A stretch of 64,000 bases of DNA from an uncultured Lachnospiraceae bacterium. Lineage in GTDB: Bacteria > Bacillota > Clostridia > Lachnospirales > Lachnospiraceae. The translations under genes and the position numbers were made by a program. Below are positions 44,484 to 53,547 of this stretch, in pieces. The notes below the pieces were generated by a model. That model had not been told where the DNA came from. It did not search any database and saw nothing but the letters and a program-made list of their open reading frames with translations. The stretch lies in NCBI GenBank assembly GCA_910578825.1, contig CAJTSB010000011.1:27293-91292 (forward strand). The letters are read 5' to 3'. The first letter of the stretch is position 1. Each line of letters opens with the position of its first letter.

Positions 44484-45814
44484 CATCCAATTGTGATGCG
44501 CTCAACAGGTAATTTCACCGGCGCGCTATGCATTTTCTCCGTAAACGACAGTGCAAAGGACATACTGCCAATTCTTCCGCAGTACATGAGGAAAATCAGC
44601 ATACACTTTGATGCCAGCGTAATGTCCCTGGTAATTCCAGTGGAAATCCCCACCGTTCCAATCGCCGAAAATACTTCCATAAAAATATCTGAAAGCGGAA
44701 GGCTCTGCTCCACACCTGCCATCGCCAGGCTAAATACTACCGCCAGTAACAGATTTATAAAAAATACAGTGGCCGCTTTCTTAATACAATCCTCGTCCAG
44801 CCTCCTGCCAAAAATATTCAGTCCGCTCTTATTGCGCAGTGTAGACCAGGCATATAGAAGAATCACGACCATCGTTGTCGTTTTTATGCCTCCTGCCGTA
44901 GAACCCGGGCTGCCTCCGATAAACATCAGCACCACGTTAAGCATCCTCGTGCCCTCCGTATAGGCTCCGGTATCAATCGTGTTAAATCCCGCCGTCCGTG
45001 GCGTCACCGCACCGAACACAGACGCCAAAACCTGCCCTTTTGTATCAAGGACCGTCAAATTCTGGTATTCCAACAGATAGAAACATATGCCCCCGAAAAC
45101 AATCAGAACAAACGTCATCGCAAGCACAATTTTAGTATGCAGCATATACTCTTTTATCTTCCACCTGTGAATAGAAATATCATCCCACACAATGAATCCA
45201 ATTCCACCGACTATAATCAAGGCCATAATTACGATATTTATCAGTATATCATCCGTATACAACATCAAAGAACTGTATGGCTCCATCTTCCCCATCAAAT
45301 CAAAGCCTGCATTACAGAATGCAGATATCGAATGAAAAATACCGTACCAGATTCCCTCTGCAGTGCCAAACTGCGGGATAAAACGAATCATCAAAAGCAA
45401 GGCGCCGACACCCTCAATAGCCAAAGTATACCGTACGATTTTCTGTACCAGCCGCACCGTACCTCCAATCTGAAGTGTATTCATGCTCTCCTGAATCAGA
45501 TTCCGTTCTTTCAACCCAATACGTCTTTTTAGAAAAATAGAAAAAAATACGCCGATGGTGATAAATCCAAGACCGCCAATCTGAATTAACAGCAAAATTA
45601 CCGCCTGTCCAAACAGGCTCCAATGCGTGTACGTATCTACCACCACCAGGCCTGTCACACAGGTACTGCTTGTAGCGGTAAAAAATGCATTGAAAAATCC
45701 TGTACACTCACCGTTTCTTGATGAAATAGGCAGCATCAACAGTATCGTTCCCACTGCAATAATCAGTAAAAATCCAAGGGCAATCGTCTGCACCCTGCTC
45801 AGTCTGTGTTTCAT
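44483..45814 (-). CDS. trkH: Trk/Ktr potassium uptake channel subunit
   Basis: 443 residues from the ATG at 45814 (AAGGAG 5 bases before; the frame starts with TTG at 45829). Eight to ten transmembrane helices in the four MPM repeats of the TrkH/KtrB family, with selectivity-filter-like segments SSTCVTGLVV, SAFCNAGFDL, TPRTAGFNTID and SAIGTVGISTGIT. The length is that of KtrB. It takes up K+ with TrkA as gate. It follows the chemoreceptor gene after a 76-bp hairpin element. Confidence 0.93.
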   Translation of the reverse strand: MKHRLSRVQTIALGFLLIIAVGTILLMLPISSRNGECTGFFNAFFTATSSTCVTGLVVVDTYTHWSLFGQAVILLLIQIGGLGFITIGVFFSIFLKRRIGLKERNLIQESMNTLQIGGTVRLVQKIVRYTLAIEGVGALLLMIRFIPQFGTAEGIWYGIFHSISAFCNAGFDLMGKMEPYSSLMLYTDDILINIVIMALIIVGGIGFIVWDDISIHRWKIKEYMLHTKIVLAMTFVLIVFGGICFYLLEYQNLTVLDTKGQVLASVFGAVTPRTAGFNTIDTGAYTEGTRMLNVVLMFIGGSPGSTAGGIKTTTMVVILLYAWSTLRNKSGLNIFGRRLDEDCIKKAATVFFINLLLAVVFSLAMAGVEQSLPLSDIFMEVFSAIGTVGISTGITRDITLASKCMLIFLMYCGRIGSMSFALSFTEKMHSAPVKLPVERITIG

Positions 45815-45859
45815 GATATCTCCTTGCAAAAGACTCTATTAAGAAAGCCCTTTATAAAA

Positions 45860-45935
45860 GGAGTATTTCGTGGTTCCCATAATGGTATCGCCACGCGTCA
45901 CTTCGCGTCACCTCCCAAGAACCACAAAACACTCC
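45860..45935 (-). repeat. 76-bp palindromic element between the chemoreceptor gene and trkH
   Basis: Inverted arms 45860-45876 and 45919-45935, 17 bases each. As minus-strand RNA all 17 positions pair, two of them as G-U; as plus-strand RNA those two are mismatches. Its inner 33 bases (45884-45916) match the core of the 9184/44404 repeat at 25 of 33 positions. Confidence 0.75.
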
Positions 45936-45955
45936 TTCGTGTTTTTGTCTCAATC

Positions 45956-47299
45956 TTAGTATTTGCCAAATTCTCCATCCAGAGAAATGATACGCTCATT
46001 CTCGTCTGACTTATCGCCCATTGCAGAATCCTGCAGCGGAGCAATATTAGAATCTCCACCTTTGAGTTTATACTGTCCAATCATTGTACGCAAGGACATT
46101 GCCTGATTGGATAACTGCTCGCTGGCAGCCGCACACTCTTCACTGGTTGCAGAGTTGGTCTGAACTACCTGAGATACCTGGCTGATTGCCTGGTCAATCT
46201 GGCTGACTGCTGTTGCCTGGTCATTGGATGCCACTGCAATACTGTTAATCAGAGATACAATATTGTCTACCTCACCGAGAATCTCTGTCAGGGATGCTGC
46301 TGTTCCCTCAGCAAGCTTGGAACCATGCTCCACCTTCTTGATGGAATCTTCAATCATCTCTGCCGTCTCACTGGCTGCCGATGCACTCTTGCCGGCAAGG
46401 TTTCTTACCTCTTCTGCTACAACTGCGAATCCTTTTCCGTGTACGCCTGCTCTCGCTGCCTCAACTGCGGCATTCAGGGCAAGGATATTGGTCTGGAATG
46501 CGATGTCATCAATTACTTTGATAATCTTGGAAATATTCTCGGAAGACTCGTTAATCTCCGTCATTGCGCCAATCATATCTTTCATATGGCCATCACTCTG
46601 CATAGCCTCATTCTTCATGCTATGTACGGATTCATTTGCCTGATTTGCTTCCTCAGCGTTGCGTTTTGTACGCTCTGCAATCTCAGTAATAGACGCCGTT
46701 ACCTCTTCAATTGCGCTTGCCTGCTGCGTAGAACCCTGTGCGAGCGCCTGGCTGGCATCAGATACCTGCTCCGCTCCCATCGTAAGCTGTATGGAGGAAT
46801 CTCTGATACCGGACAACATCTGGTTATTTTCCCTGATGATGCTGTCAAATGCGTTTCCCAAAACGTCCTGATCGCCTTTTACTTTTACATCAACGTCAAG
46901 ATCACCTGCTGAAATATGTCCCGCAATATCCGCCTGATATTTTATCGTATCCACAATTTTCTGAAAATCGTCTACCAGTTCACCAAATTCATCGTCACGG
47001 AACTTCTGCAGCTGTACGTCTACTCTACCGTTTGCCATATCCATGGCAGCGGTGCTCAACATCTTCATGTTTCTCTGAATGTCCTTCAGAAGTGAAGTAG
47101 CCATAATAAGTGTAAGAACAATGGCAAAAAATACCAGAGCACACATAAATATTTCTGCGTTCTGTACGTAAGAATTCGGAACGTTCTTTTTCCTTACGGT
47201 TGTCAACGTATTAATCCCGGCAAATGCAACCAGACCAGTCAAAAAAATAACTATAGCAAAACAGCCTATCAACCGTGTTTTTAACTTCATATTTTTCAT
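45956..47299 (-). CDS. Methyl-accepting chemotaxis protein with a minimal external loop
   Basis: 447 residues. Two transmembrane helices at about 8-29 and 49-70 separated by only some 19 residues, so there is no real extracytoplasmic sensor domain. After helix 2 come HAMP-like segments (about 72-170) and a signalling domain with the tip IDDIAFQTNILALNAAVEAARAGVHGKGFAVVAEEV. Signals must come from the membrane, the cytoplasm or a partner protein. It ends with DGEFGKY and has no CheR-docking pentapeptide. AAAGGAG lies before the ATG. It starts 18 bases after the cheW stop and is part of the che operon. Confidence 0.93.
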   Translation of the reverse strand: MKNMKLKTRLIGCFAIVIFLTGLVAFAGINTLTTVRKKNVPNSYVQNAEIFMCALVFFAIVLTLIMATSLLKDIQRNMKMLSTAAMDMANGRVDVQLQKFRDDEFGELVDDFQKIVDTIKYQADIAGHISAGDLDVDVKVKGDQDVLGNAFDSIIRENNQMLSGIRDSSIQLTMGAEQVSDASQALAQGSTQQASAIEEVTASITEIAERTKRNAEEANQANESVHSMKNEAMQSDGHMKDMIGAMTEINESSENISKIIKVIDDIAFQTNILALNAAVEAARAGVHGKGFAVVAEEVRNLAGKSASAASETAEMIEDSIKKVEHGSKLAEGTAASLTEILGEVDNIVSLINSIAVASNDQATAVSQIDQAISQVSQVVQTNSATSEECAAASEQLSNQAMSLRTMIGQYKLKGGDSNIAPLQDSAMGDKSDENERIISLDGEFGKY

Positions 47300-47317
47300 T
47301 TTATCTTCTCCTTTACC

Positions 47318-47851
47318 TTATGCCTCTGCAATTTCGCCTGCGGGAGCATTATCTTCTAACGCATCCACGTCCTCGTCCCGGATTAATTTTTCCGGATCCA
47401 ACAACAGCTTCACTTCATTCTCCACCCTTGCCAGTCCAAATACATATTTACTGTTTCCACTATTGGACTGTGACAATGACGGCGGAAGGATAATCTCTTT
47501 TTCATTGACGGTTATAACACCCGCAATTTCATCTACAATCAATCCCACCGTTGTGGATTTTACGTCAATCACTATAATACAGGTTCGGTCGGTATACTCA
47601 CGTGGGGCCTGCTTTAACCTCACCCTAACATCAATAACCGGAATGATTTTTCCTCGGATATTTATCAGTCCTTTGATATAGTCTTCAATTTCCGGAACTG
47701 CTGTTATGGATTGGATTCCAACAATTTCCTGTACGAATGTGATAGCAATGCCGTAGCACTCATCCGCAATCTGGAATGTCATGAACATACCTTTTTGGCT
47801 GTCATCGATTTCATTCAATTCATCATTCATCAAATCCAATTCTTCTGACAT
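47318..47851 (-). CDS. cheW: Chemotaxis coupling protein
   Basis: 177 residues, one CheW-like SH3-type domain (about 18-160) with MTFQIADECYGIAITFVQEIVGIQSITAVPEIEDYIKGLINIRGKIIPVIDVRVRL, the most conserved part of the family. It links the receptor to CheA. A short acidic N-terminus and a C-terminal acidic tail extend it slightly beyond 155. It starts 3 bases after cheA. Confidence 0.95.
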   Translation of the reverse strand: MSEELDLMNDELNEIDDSQKGMFMTFQIADECYGIAITFVQEIVGIQSITAVPEIEDYIKGLINIRGKIIPVIDVRVRLKQAPREYTDRTCIIVIDVKSTTVGLIVDEIAGVITVNEKEIILPPSLSQSNSGNSKYVFGLARVENEVKLLLDPEKLIRDEDVDALEDNAPAGEIAEA

Positions 47852-47854
47852 ATC

Positions 47855-49987
47855 CTACTTTTTCTCCTCTCCGGCAATCAAGCCTGCAATATCCAAAATC
47901 AATGCAATGCTTCCATCTCCAAGCTGTGTACAACCGGATAATCCCTGAACCTTCTTAATGTACGGAGGTATCGGTTTTACCACGATTTCCTGTTCTGCAA
48001 TCAACTGGTCAATGAACACACAGACATTTTTATTCTCATGCTCTAATACTACCACGATACCATCTTCAATCTCAGCTTTGGATTCATCCAGATGATATCT
48101 GCGGTTCAGGCGGATAAAGGGATAACATTCTTCCCTGAGCATTATGTACTCTTCTCCATCCGGCTCCTTGACAAGCATATCTTTGCTTACACGGACAAAC
48201 TCTTTGATATCGTTTGTCTCAATGACAAAGGTAGAGTTTCCAACCTGCATGACAATTCCATTGATAATTGCCAACGTCAGCGGAATCTTCATTGTCATCT
48301 CACTTCCGCCGCCCTCTACGCTGTCAATCTCGAGATTACCGCCTACTGCCTGGATATTCTTAACCACAACATCCATGCCTACGCCTCGTCCGGAATATTC
48401 CGTAACCTGCTCCTTCGTAGAGAATCCTGCAAAAGTAATAAACTGGTAAATTTCCTTTTCGGTAAACTCTGACATGGCACGATTGCCTATCAGACCGTTT
48501 TTCTTTGCCTTATCGTAAAGCGCCTGTTTGTTCAGACCCTTACCATCATCCCGAACGATGATATACACCTTTCCGCCCTCATTTTTGGCTTCCAGAGTAA
48601 TCTTTCCTTTGGGATTCTTACCTGCCGCAAGACGATCTTCCTTCGATTCAATTCCATGGTCTACAGAATTACGAACCAGATGCATCAATGGGTCAGATAT
48701 ATGTTCAATAATATTCTTATCAACCTCTGTGTTCTCTCCGATAACCTCAAGTTCAATGTCTTTACCCAGTTTTCTGGATACATCGAATACGATACGGTTC
48801 ATCTTCTGGAACGTGTTGGTCAGCGGCATCATTCGCATGGACATAATAACGTCCTGCAATTCCGTCGTAATCTTGGAAAGCTGGCTGGCTGACTTCTGGA
48901 AATTTGAAAGTTCCAGTCCCGGCACTTTCAAATCCGGGTTCTGAAGTACCGTCGCCTCAGAAATGACAAGCTCTCCTATCATGTCCATAAGCGAATCCAG
49001 TTTCTCAACGTTTACGCTGATATACGTCTGTTTCGGCTGCTGCTTGGGCTGGTTTTTGGCAAGTTTCTTACTCTTTCCGGCCTCCTTGTTCTTAATAACA
49101 TAATCACCAGGAGTCGGTTCTTTTTTGACCGGTTTCTTTTCCGGTTCCTTATCCTTGTCTTCCAACTCAATGATAATCGGCTGTTCGTCATGTTCATGGA
49201 ATCCTAATTCAAATTCCTGTCTCGAACAATCGTTGACCTCCACGCGATCCATGCCGGACGTCTCTCCAATTGCAGATATAATATCATCTTTGGAGCACTG
49301 ACATTGAATCAACATATGGAAACCATCTTCCAAAATCACATCGCTGCTCTCTTCATTACTGATAATATCATCCGGAATGTACTGCAAATCCTCTGCCACT
49401 TCTTTTAAAGCATACACGGCTGTGTAAGCACGAATATTACACATCTGCGTATCATCACGCCAATAGATTGAAACTTTGTAATACTTACTGCTCTCGCTTT
49501 CCGTGGGCGCTATATAGAACTGGCTGGGTTCCACATAAGTATTTTCGGGGGGCAATTCATCACCCTTTTGGGAGATTCCGGTTTTAATCTTTGTCAGAAA
49601 CTTATCAATCTCATCTACAAGTTTGCTCTCGTCACCATCCGGCGTATCGCCGCTCTTGATTTTCTCCAGCTCACCCGTGACAAAATCAGACACCTCCAAC
49701 ACATGATCTACCAATTCCAGATGCGGAACATTCTCTGGATGAGATTCTCTCAGATAATAAAATACATCTTCGAGTTTATGGGAAACCTTTGTAATATTTT
49801 CGTACATCATGATACCGGATGAACCTTTAATTGTATGCATGACACGGAAAATTTCGTTGATGGACTGTTCGTCAAAACACTCCTCATCTTTCTTCTCCAA
49901 AACAGTATTTTCAAGGGTTTCCAAAAGCTGCTCACTCTCATACAGGAACATATCCAACATACTGTCTGTATTAAAATCTTCTCCCAT
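47855..49987 (-). CDS. cheA: Chemotaxis histidine kinase
   Basis: 710 residues with the full CheA layout: P1 Hpt domain with His51 in RVMHTIKGSSGIMM, P2 response-regulator binding domain (about 165-265), a Lys/Pro-rich linker, P3 dimerisation (about 320-385), P4 kinase domain with N box HLVRNSVDHGIE, G1 RDDGKGLN and G2 GRGVGMDVV, and the CheW-like P5 (about 565-705). It phosphorylates CheY and CheB under receptor control. GGAGG lies before the ATG, 36 bases after the cheY stop. Confidence 0.96.
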   Translation of the reverse strand: MGEDFNTDSMLDMFLYESEQLLETLENTVLEKKDEECFDEQSINEIFRVMHTIKGSSGIMMYENITKVSHKLEDVFYYLRESHPENVPHLELVDHVLEVSDFVTGELEKIKSGDTPDGDESKLVDEIDKFLTKIKTGISQKGDELPPENTYVEPSQFYIAPTESESSKYYKVSIYWRDDTQMCNIRAYTAVYALKEVAEDLQYIPDDIISNEESSDVILEDGFHMLIQCQCSKDDIISAIGETSGMDRVEVNDCSRQEFELGFHEHDEQPIIIELEDKDKEPEKKPVKKEPTPGDYVIKNKEAGKSKKLAKNQPKQQPKQTYISVNVEKLDSLMDMIGELVISEATVLQNPDLKVPGLELSNFQKSASQLSKITTELQDVIMSMRMMPLTNTFQKMNRIVFDVSRKLGKDIELEVIGENTEVDKNIIEHISDPLMHLVRNSVDHGIESKEDRLAAGKNPKGKITLEAKNEGGKVYIIVRDDGKGLNKQALYDKAKKNGLIGNRAMSEFTEKEIYQFITFAGFSTKEQVTEYSGRGVGMDVVVKNIQAVGGNLEIDSVEGGGSEMTMKIPLTLAIINGIVMQVGNSTFVIETNDIKEFVRVSKDMLVKEPDGEEYIMLREECYPFIRLNRRYHLDESKAEIEDGIVVVLEHENKNVCVFIDQLIAEQEIVVKPIPPYIKKVQGLSGCTQLGDGSIALILDIAGLIAGEEKK

Positions 49988-50023
49988 CTTCCCGCCTCCT
50001 TTCTTCTACGATGTAGTTTTTAC

Positions 50024-50419
50024 TCAATCTATCAGTTCCAATTTTTTAAGAATTTTTTCAAATTTATCCAGATCTATGGGTTTGCCCGAGTAAACCGTAC
50101 AGCCTATCTCGAAAGCTTTCTTGACATTACGCTCCTCATTCAATGCGGTCGTCATAATGATTTTGGCACCGTCATTTCCCTGAATTCCGCGCTCTTTTTC
50201 GATATCACGGATTGCCTTCAATGCCTGATAACCATCTAATACGGGCATCATCACGTCAAGACAAATCAAGTCATACGGTTCTCCATCCTCCAACGCCATG
50301 AGAAATGCGTCCACTGCTTCCTCACCGTCAACGGTAATATCGCAGTCTCCATACTTTCCCAGATAATTTGACATGAATTTGCGGCTCGCAAAATCATCTT
50401 CTGCCAATAAAATCTTCAT
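50024..50419 (-). CDS. CheY-like single-domain response regulator
   Basis: 131 residues, a single receiver domain: acidic pair AEDD (7-9), phospho-acceptor Asp55 in LICLDVMMP, Thr in IIMTTALN and Lys in SGKPID. The switch region reads TVYSGKPID instead of the usual AFIxKP. Its place between cheB and cheA makes it the likely output of this CheA, but it has no effector domain, and whether it acts on a flagellar motor cannot be told. GGAG precedes the ATG. Confidence 0.92.
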   Translation of the reverse strand: MKILLAEDDFASRKFMSNYLGKYGDCDITVDGEEAVDAFLMALEDGEPYDLICLDVMMPVLDGYQALKAIRDIEKERGIQGNDGAKIIMTTALNEERNVKKAFEIGCTVYSGKPIDLDKFEKILKKLELID

Positions 50420-50435
50420 GAATTCTCTCTCCTTT

Positions 50436-51458
50436 CTAATTGGTCCTTAGCAAACCGTATATTTTATTTGTTATGCTTGAAAGTTCCATCTGATACTGGA
50501 CTGCTCCAATATCATATGCAACCTTTGGCATTCCATACACTACGCAGGTTGCCTCATTCTGTCCAATGGTGGTAGCTCCTGCCTTACGCATTTCCAAAAG
50601 GCCGTTCGCTCCATCGCCACCCATTCCGGTAAGGATGACACCCAGTGCATCCTTGCCTGCCGTCTTCGCCACAGAAGAAAACAGAACGTCTACGGAAGGA
50701 CAATGACCGCTAACCTTCGCCCCCTCTTTGCATTCCACCTGATAAACACCATTTACTTTTACCAGACGCAAATGTTTGTCCCCCGGCGCAATCAAAACGC
50801 GTCCCGGAAGAACTTTATCACCAGTGACTGCTTCTTTCACTGCCACCTGGCACTGATTATTCAGACGGTTGGCATACATTTCCGTAAACCCGGGAGGCAT
50901 ATGCTGTACTACCACCACGCCCGGAATGTCCGTCCGAAATTGTTTGACCACTTCAAATATTGCCTCTGTTCCTCCGGTAGAGGCTCCAATGGCAATTACC
51001 ATATCTTTCTTAAGAGCAGACCCGCCATTTACGGGATAGGATTCCACACGTTTCAGGTTCCCTACGCGAACCGTTGACGCTATTTTAATCTTTGTTCCCA
51101 GTTCTTTTCGTATGAACTCGCTGACTTTCGTGCGATCCACGGTGCTCGGCTTACATACAAAATCAACCGCCCCCGCCTCCATGGCGTCAAATACTTTCGC
51201 GTCCAGGGCGCTGATTACCACAACCGGCAACGGATACTGCGGCATCAGTTTCTTCAAAAACTCGATCCCGTTCATCCTTGGCATTTCCACATCCAGCGTC
51301 ATGACGTCCGGATGGTATTTTATGATTGCATCCCTTGCGGCATATGCGTCTCCTGCCTGAGCTACAACCTCCAGGTAAGGATCTTCACTCAAGCTCTGCA
51401 CCAGCAAATTGCGAAATAGCACAGAATCATCTACCACTAACACTCTAATCTTTTTCAT
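50436..51458 (-). CDS. cheB: Chemoreceptor glutamate methylesterase
   Basis: 340 residues. Receiver domain at 1-120 with Asp56 in VMTLDVEMP, then a linker and a methylesterase domain with the catalytic Ser in IGASTGGTEAI, His in VVQHMPPGF and Asp in ILTGMGGDGANG. It demethylates or deamidates receptor Gln/Glu residues and resets sensitivity. It begins 16 bases after cheR. Confidence 0.96.
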   Translation of the reverse strand: MKKIRVLVVDDSVLFRNLLVQSLSEDPYLEVVAQAGDAYAARDAIIKYHPDVMTLDVEMPRMNGIEFLKKLMPQYPLPVVVISALDAKVFDAMEAGAVDFVCKPSTVDRTKVSEFIRKELGTKIKIASTVRVGNLKRVESYPVNGGSALKKDMVIAIGASTGGTEAIFEVVKQFRTDIPGVVVVQHMPPGFTEMYANRLNNQCQVAVKEAVTGDKVLPGRVLIAPGDKHLRLVKVNGVYQVECKEGAKVSGHCPSVDVLFSSVAKTAGKDALGVILTGMGGDGANGLLEMRKAGATTIGQNEATCVVYGMPKVAYDIGAVQYQMELSSITNKIYGLLRTN

Positions 51459-51474
51459 CTGATTCTCCTACTCT

Positions 51475-52275
51475 CTATTTCTGATAAATTGACGGCTCGA
51501 TATACTTGAAAGCTGTCCCTTTTCTATTTAACGCTTCTGTTGTTCCGATAAATAAATAGCCTCCTGGTTCCATATGATCATAAATCTTTCGAAGCAATTG
51601 CAGCTTCGTTGGTTCGTCAAAATATATCATCACATTCCGCAAAAAAACCACGTGAAACGGTTTTTTAAACGGTAGTGGATTCATCAGATTAAATTGCCGG
51701 AAGATAACTTCATTCCGCAGTTCCTGCCTGGCCTGATACTCTTCATCATTCAATTTTTCAAAAAATTTTCTTTTCCATTTTTCCGGCAGCGGCTCAATTT
51801 GTTCCGCCAGATATTTTCCCTGCTGCGCATGTTGTAAAACCTTGGTGGAAATATCCGTCGCCAGAATCTTGGTGTCCCAGCCATGCTCCAATCCAAAAAA
51901 ATCCTGTAACACCATGGCTATTGTATAAGGCTCTTCCCCCGTTGAGGACGCAGCCGACCAGATGCGCAAATCTTTTCTTGCTGCCTCTTTGACTTTCAAC
52001 TTGGGAAGTATGATCTGTCGCAAATACTCCATATGCTCAAATTCCCGCATGAAATATGTATGGTTGGTGGTCAGGGCATTGATCAGATTCCTTGCCTCTT
52101 TTCCTGCCGGATCATGCTCAACCTTTGCCATATATTCGTCAAACCCGTTATAGCCATTTCTTAAAATATAATTTTCCAGTCTCCCATTGATTAATACTCT
52201 CTTCTCACTAAGATCGATTCCGGTTGTACGTTTTACATAATTCACAACCCGGTGAAATTCGCTATCTGTAATCAT
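51475..52275 (-). CDS. cheR: Chemoreceptor methyltransferase
   Basis: 266 residues: an N-terminal all-alpha domain (1-75) and a SAM-dependent methyltransferase fold with FMREFEHMEYLRQIILP, LRIWSAASSTGEEPYTIAMVL and VVFLRNVMIYFDEPTK, the standard CheR motifs. It methylates receptor glutamates. It has its own promoter (52371-52399) inside a palindromic element, so cheR and the genes after it can be expressed separately from the kinase and HD-GYP genes. Confidence 0.95.
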   Translation of the reverse strand: MITDSEFHRVVNYVKRTTGIDLSEKRVLINGRLENYILRNGYNGFDEYMAKVEHDPAGKEARNLINALTTNHTYFMREFEHMEYLRQIILPKLKVKEAARKDLRIWSAASSTGEEPYTIAMVLQDFFGLEHGWDTKILATDISTKVLQHAQQGKYLAEQIEPLPEKWKRKFFEKLNDEEYQARQELRNEVIFRQFNLMNPLPFKKPFHVVFLRNVMIYFDEPTKLQLLRKIYDHMEPGGYLFIGTTEALNRKGTAFKYIEPSIYQK

Positions 52276-52318
52276 CTTGACTTACTCCTATCATAAAAAT
52301 TTCTACCGATCAATTTAG

Positions 52319-52379
52319 TAGTATCGTTACCCGCCGATTTCACGCACCGGTTCCATTTACTATTCGCTTAATGATACTA
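52319..52379. repeat. 61-bp palindromic element in the cheR promoter region
   Basis: Arms TAGTATCGTTA (52319-52329) and TAATGATACTA (52369-52379), one mismatch. The inner sequence near 52321-52354 resembles the cores at 45884 and 44403, more loosely. The distal arm contains the -10 of the cheR promoter. Confidence 0.6.
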
Positions 52380-52399
52380 TATTTCTATATGCTTGTCAA
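52371..52399 (-). promoter_or_regulatory. Sigma-A promoter of the cheR-cheB-cheY-cheA-cheW part
   Basis: Minus strand: -35 TTGACA (52394-52399), 17-base spacer, -10 TATCAT (52371-52376), about 95 bases before cheR. Confidence 0.75.
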
Positions 52400-52469
52400 T
52401 TCTTGTAAGATTTTGGCAAGTGCTGTTTGATCGCGGTGTTTTCTGACAACAATCCGGGATTCTCCCCGG

Positions 52470-53546
52470 TCAGCTATGCCGTAACTGGTTCCTGATTTTC
52501 ACCAGAACATTTACAATGTCCGGGTCAAAATGAGTACCGCTTTTTTCCTTTATTATCTGAATGCACTCCTCCGGGCTGTAAACCTTCTCCTGCCCTTCTC
52601 CTCCTGTCACCATATCGTAATTGTCTGCGACAAAAGCAATTCTGGCGGAGAGCGGAATCTCTTTCCCTGAGATATTGCTTGGATAGCCGCTTCCATCCCA
52701 ACAGGCGTGATGATAACGCGCAATTTCAATTGCCATCGGCAAAAAGCTGTTCTCCGGTGTATTCTGATACACCCTCTCTAAAATCTCTGCCCCCTGCTCC
52801 GCATGGTGCCGTACTGGTTGCTCATTCTGTGCCTCCTGCCTCACCTCCTCAATTTCATCTATGGGAACGCGCAGTTTTCCAATATCATGAAGCCGGGACG
52901 CCACCTCTATCGTCGCGATAAACCCCTCCGATATTTCTTCGGGAAAATCAGGGCTAAACTGTAAACTCTGTGCCAGCATTCGACAGTTGTACGCCACATT
53001 TTCCATGTGGTCTGCCCGGTCGGAATCCCGCTGCTCTGTGAGCGCCGCCAATGCATAAAGGATATTCCTCTGTTCCTCTTCAATCCGCCTTGCCTGGCTG
53101 CTGATAACGCTGTGAAGCCTGCGGTTGCTCATTTCCAGCTCCTGCTGCATTTCATACAGTTTCAAATGATTATTTACGCGCATGGTAACTTCTGTCACTT
53201 CAAAAGGTTTCCCAATATAGTCTACTGCGCCCAGTTTGAATCCACGGACTTTGTCTTCACTGGAATCCGCTGCCGAAATAAAAATAACAGGAATATCCCG
53301 GGTTACCGGATTGCTTTTTAACCGCTCGCAGAACTCATATCCATCCATTTCCGGCATAAATACATCCAGAAGGATTAACTGTGGCCGACTCTCTGTAATC
53401 AGCGCTGCCGCCGCCGCGGCATTTGCAGCGCATCTGGGAATATAACCCATTCCCTCTATAATATTTTCCAAAATAAGTAAATTAGTCTCCACATCATCTA
53501 CAATCAGGATTTGCGGTACTTTTTGGGATTTATTCATATTTTCCAT
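52470..53546 (-). CDS. Receiver-HD-GYP protein (probable c-di-GMP phosphodiesterase)
   Basis: 358 residues from the ATG at 53546, with GGAGG 8 bases before it (the frame is open to 53573). Receiver domain at about 10-125 (ILIVDDVETNLL, phospho-acceptor Asp in LILLDVFMPEMDG, Lys in YIGKPF), a coiled linker (LEMSNRRLHSVISSQARRIEEEQ) and an HD-GYP domain with HDIGKLRVP and HHACWDGSGYP, both metal-binding motifs present. The layout is that of RpfG-type regulators, which hydrolyse cyclic di-GMP. One base separates it from the histidine kinase stop, so the pair is probably a two-component system. Confidence 0.92.
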   Translation of the reverse strand: MENMNKSQKVPQILIVDDVETNLLILENIIEGMGYIPRCAANAAAAAALITESRPQLILLDVFMPEMDGYEFCERLKSNPVTRDIPVIFISAADSSEDKVRGFKLGAVDYIGKPFEVTEVTMRVNNHLKLYEMQQELEMSNRRLHSVISSQARRIEEEQRNILYALAALTEQRDSDRADHMENVAYNCRMLAQSLQFSPDFPEEISEGFIATIEVASRLHDIGKLRVPIDEIEEVRQEAQNEQPVRHHAEQGAEILERVYQNTPENSFLPMAIEIARYHHACWDGSGYPSNISGKEIPLSARIAFVADNYDMVTGGEGQEKVYSPEECIQIIKEKSGTHFDPDIVNVLVKIRNQLRHS

Positions 53547-53547
53547 C

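Noticed and set aside
44385..44486. In-frame N-terminal extension of trkA
   Set aside because: The extension is the dispersed hairpin repeat; the ATG at 44384 has its own AAGGAGG and begins exactly at the family's NAD-binding strand.
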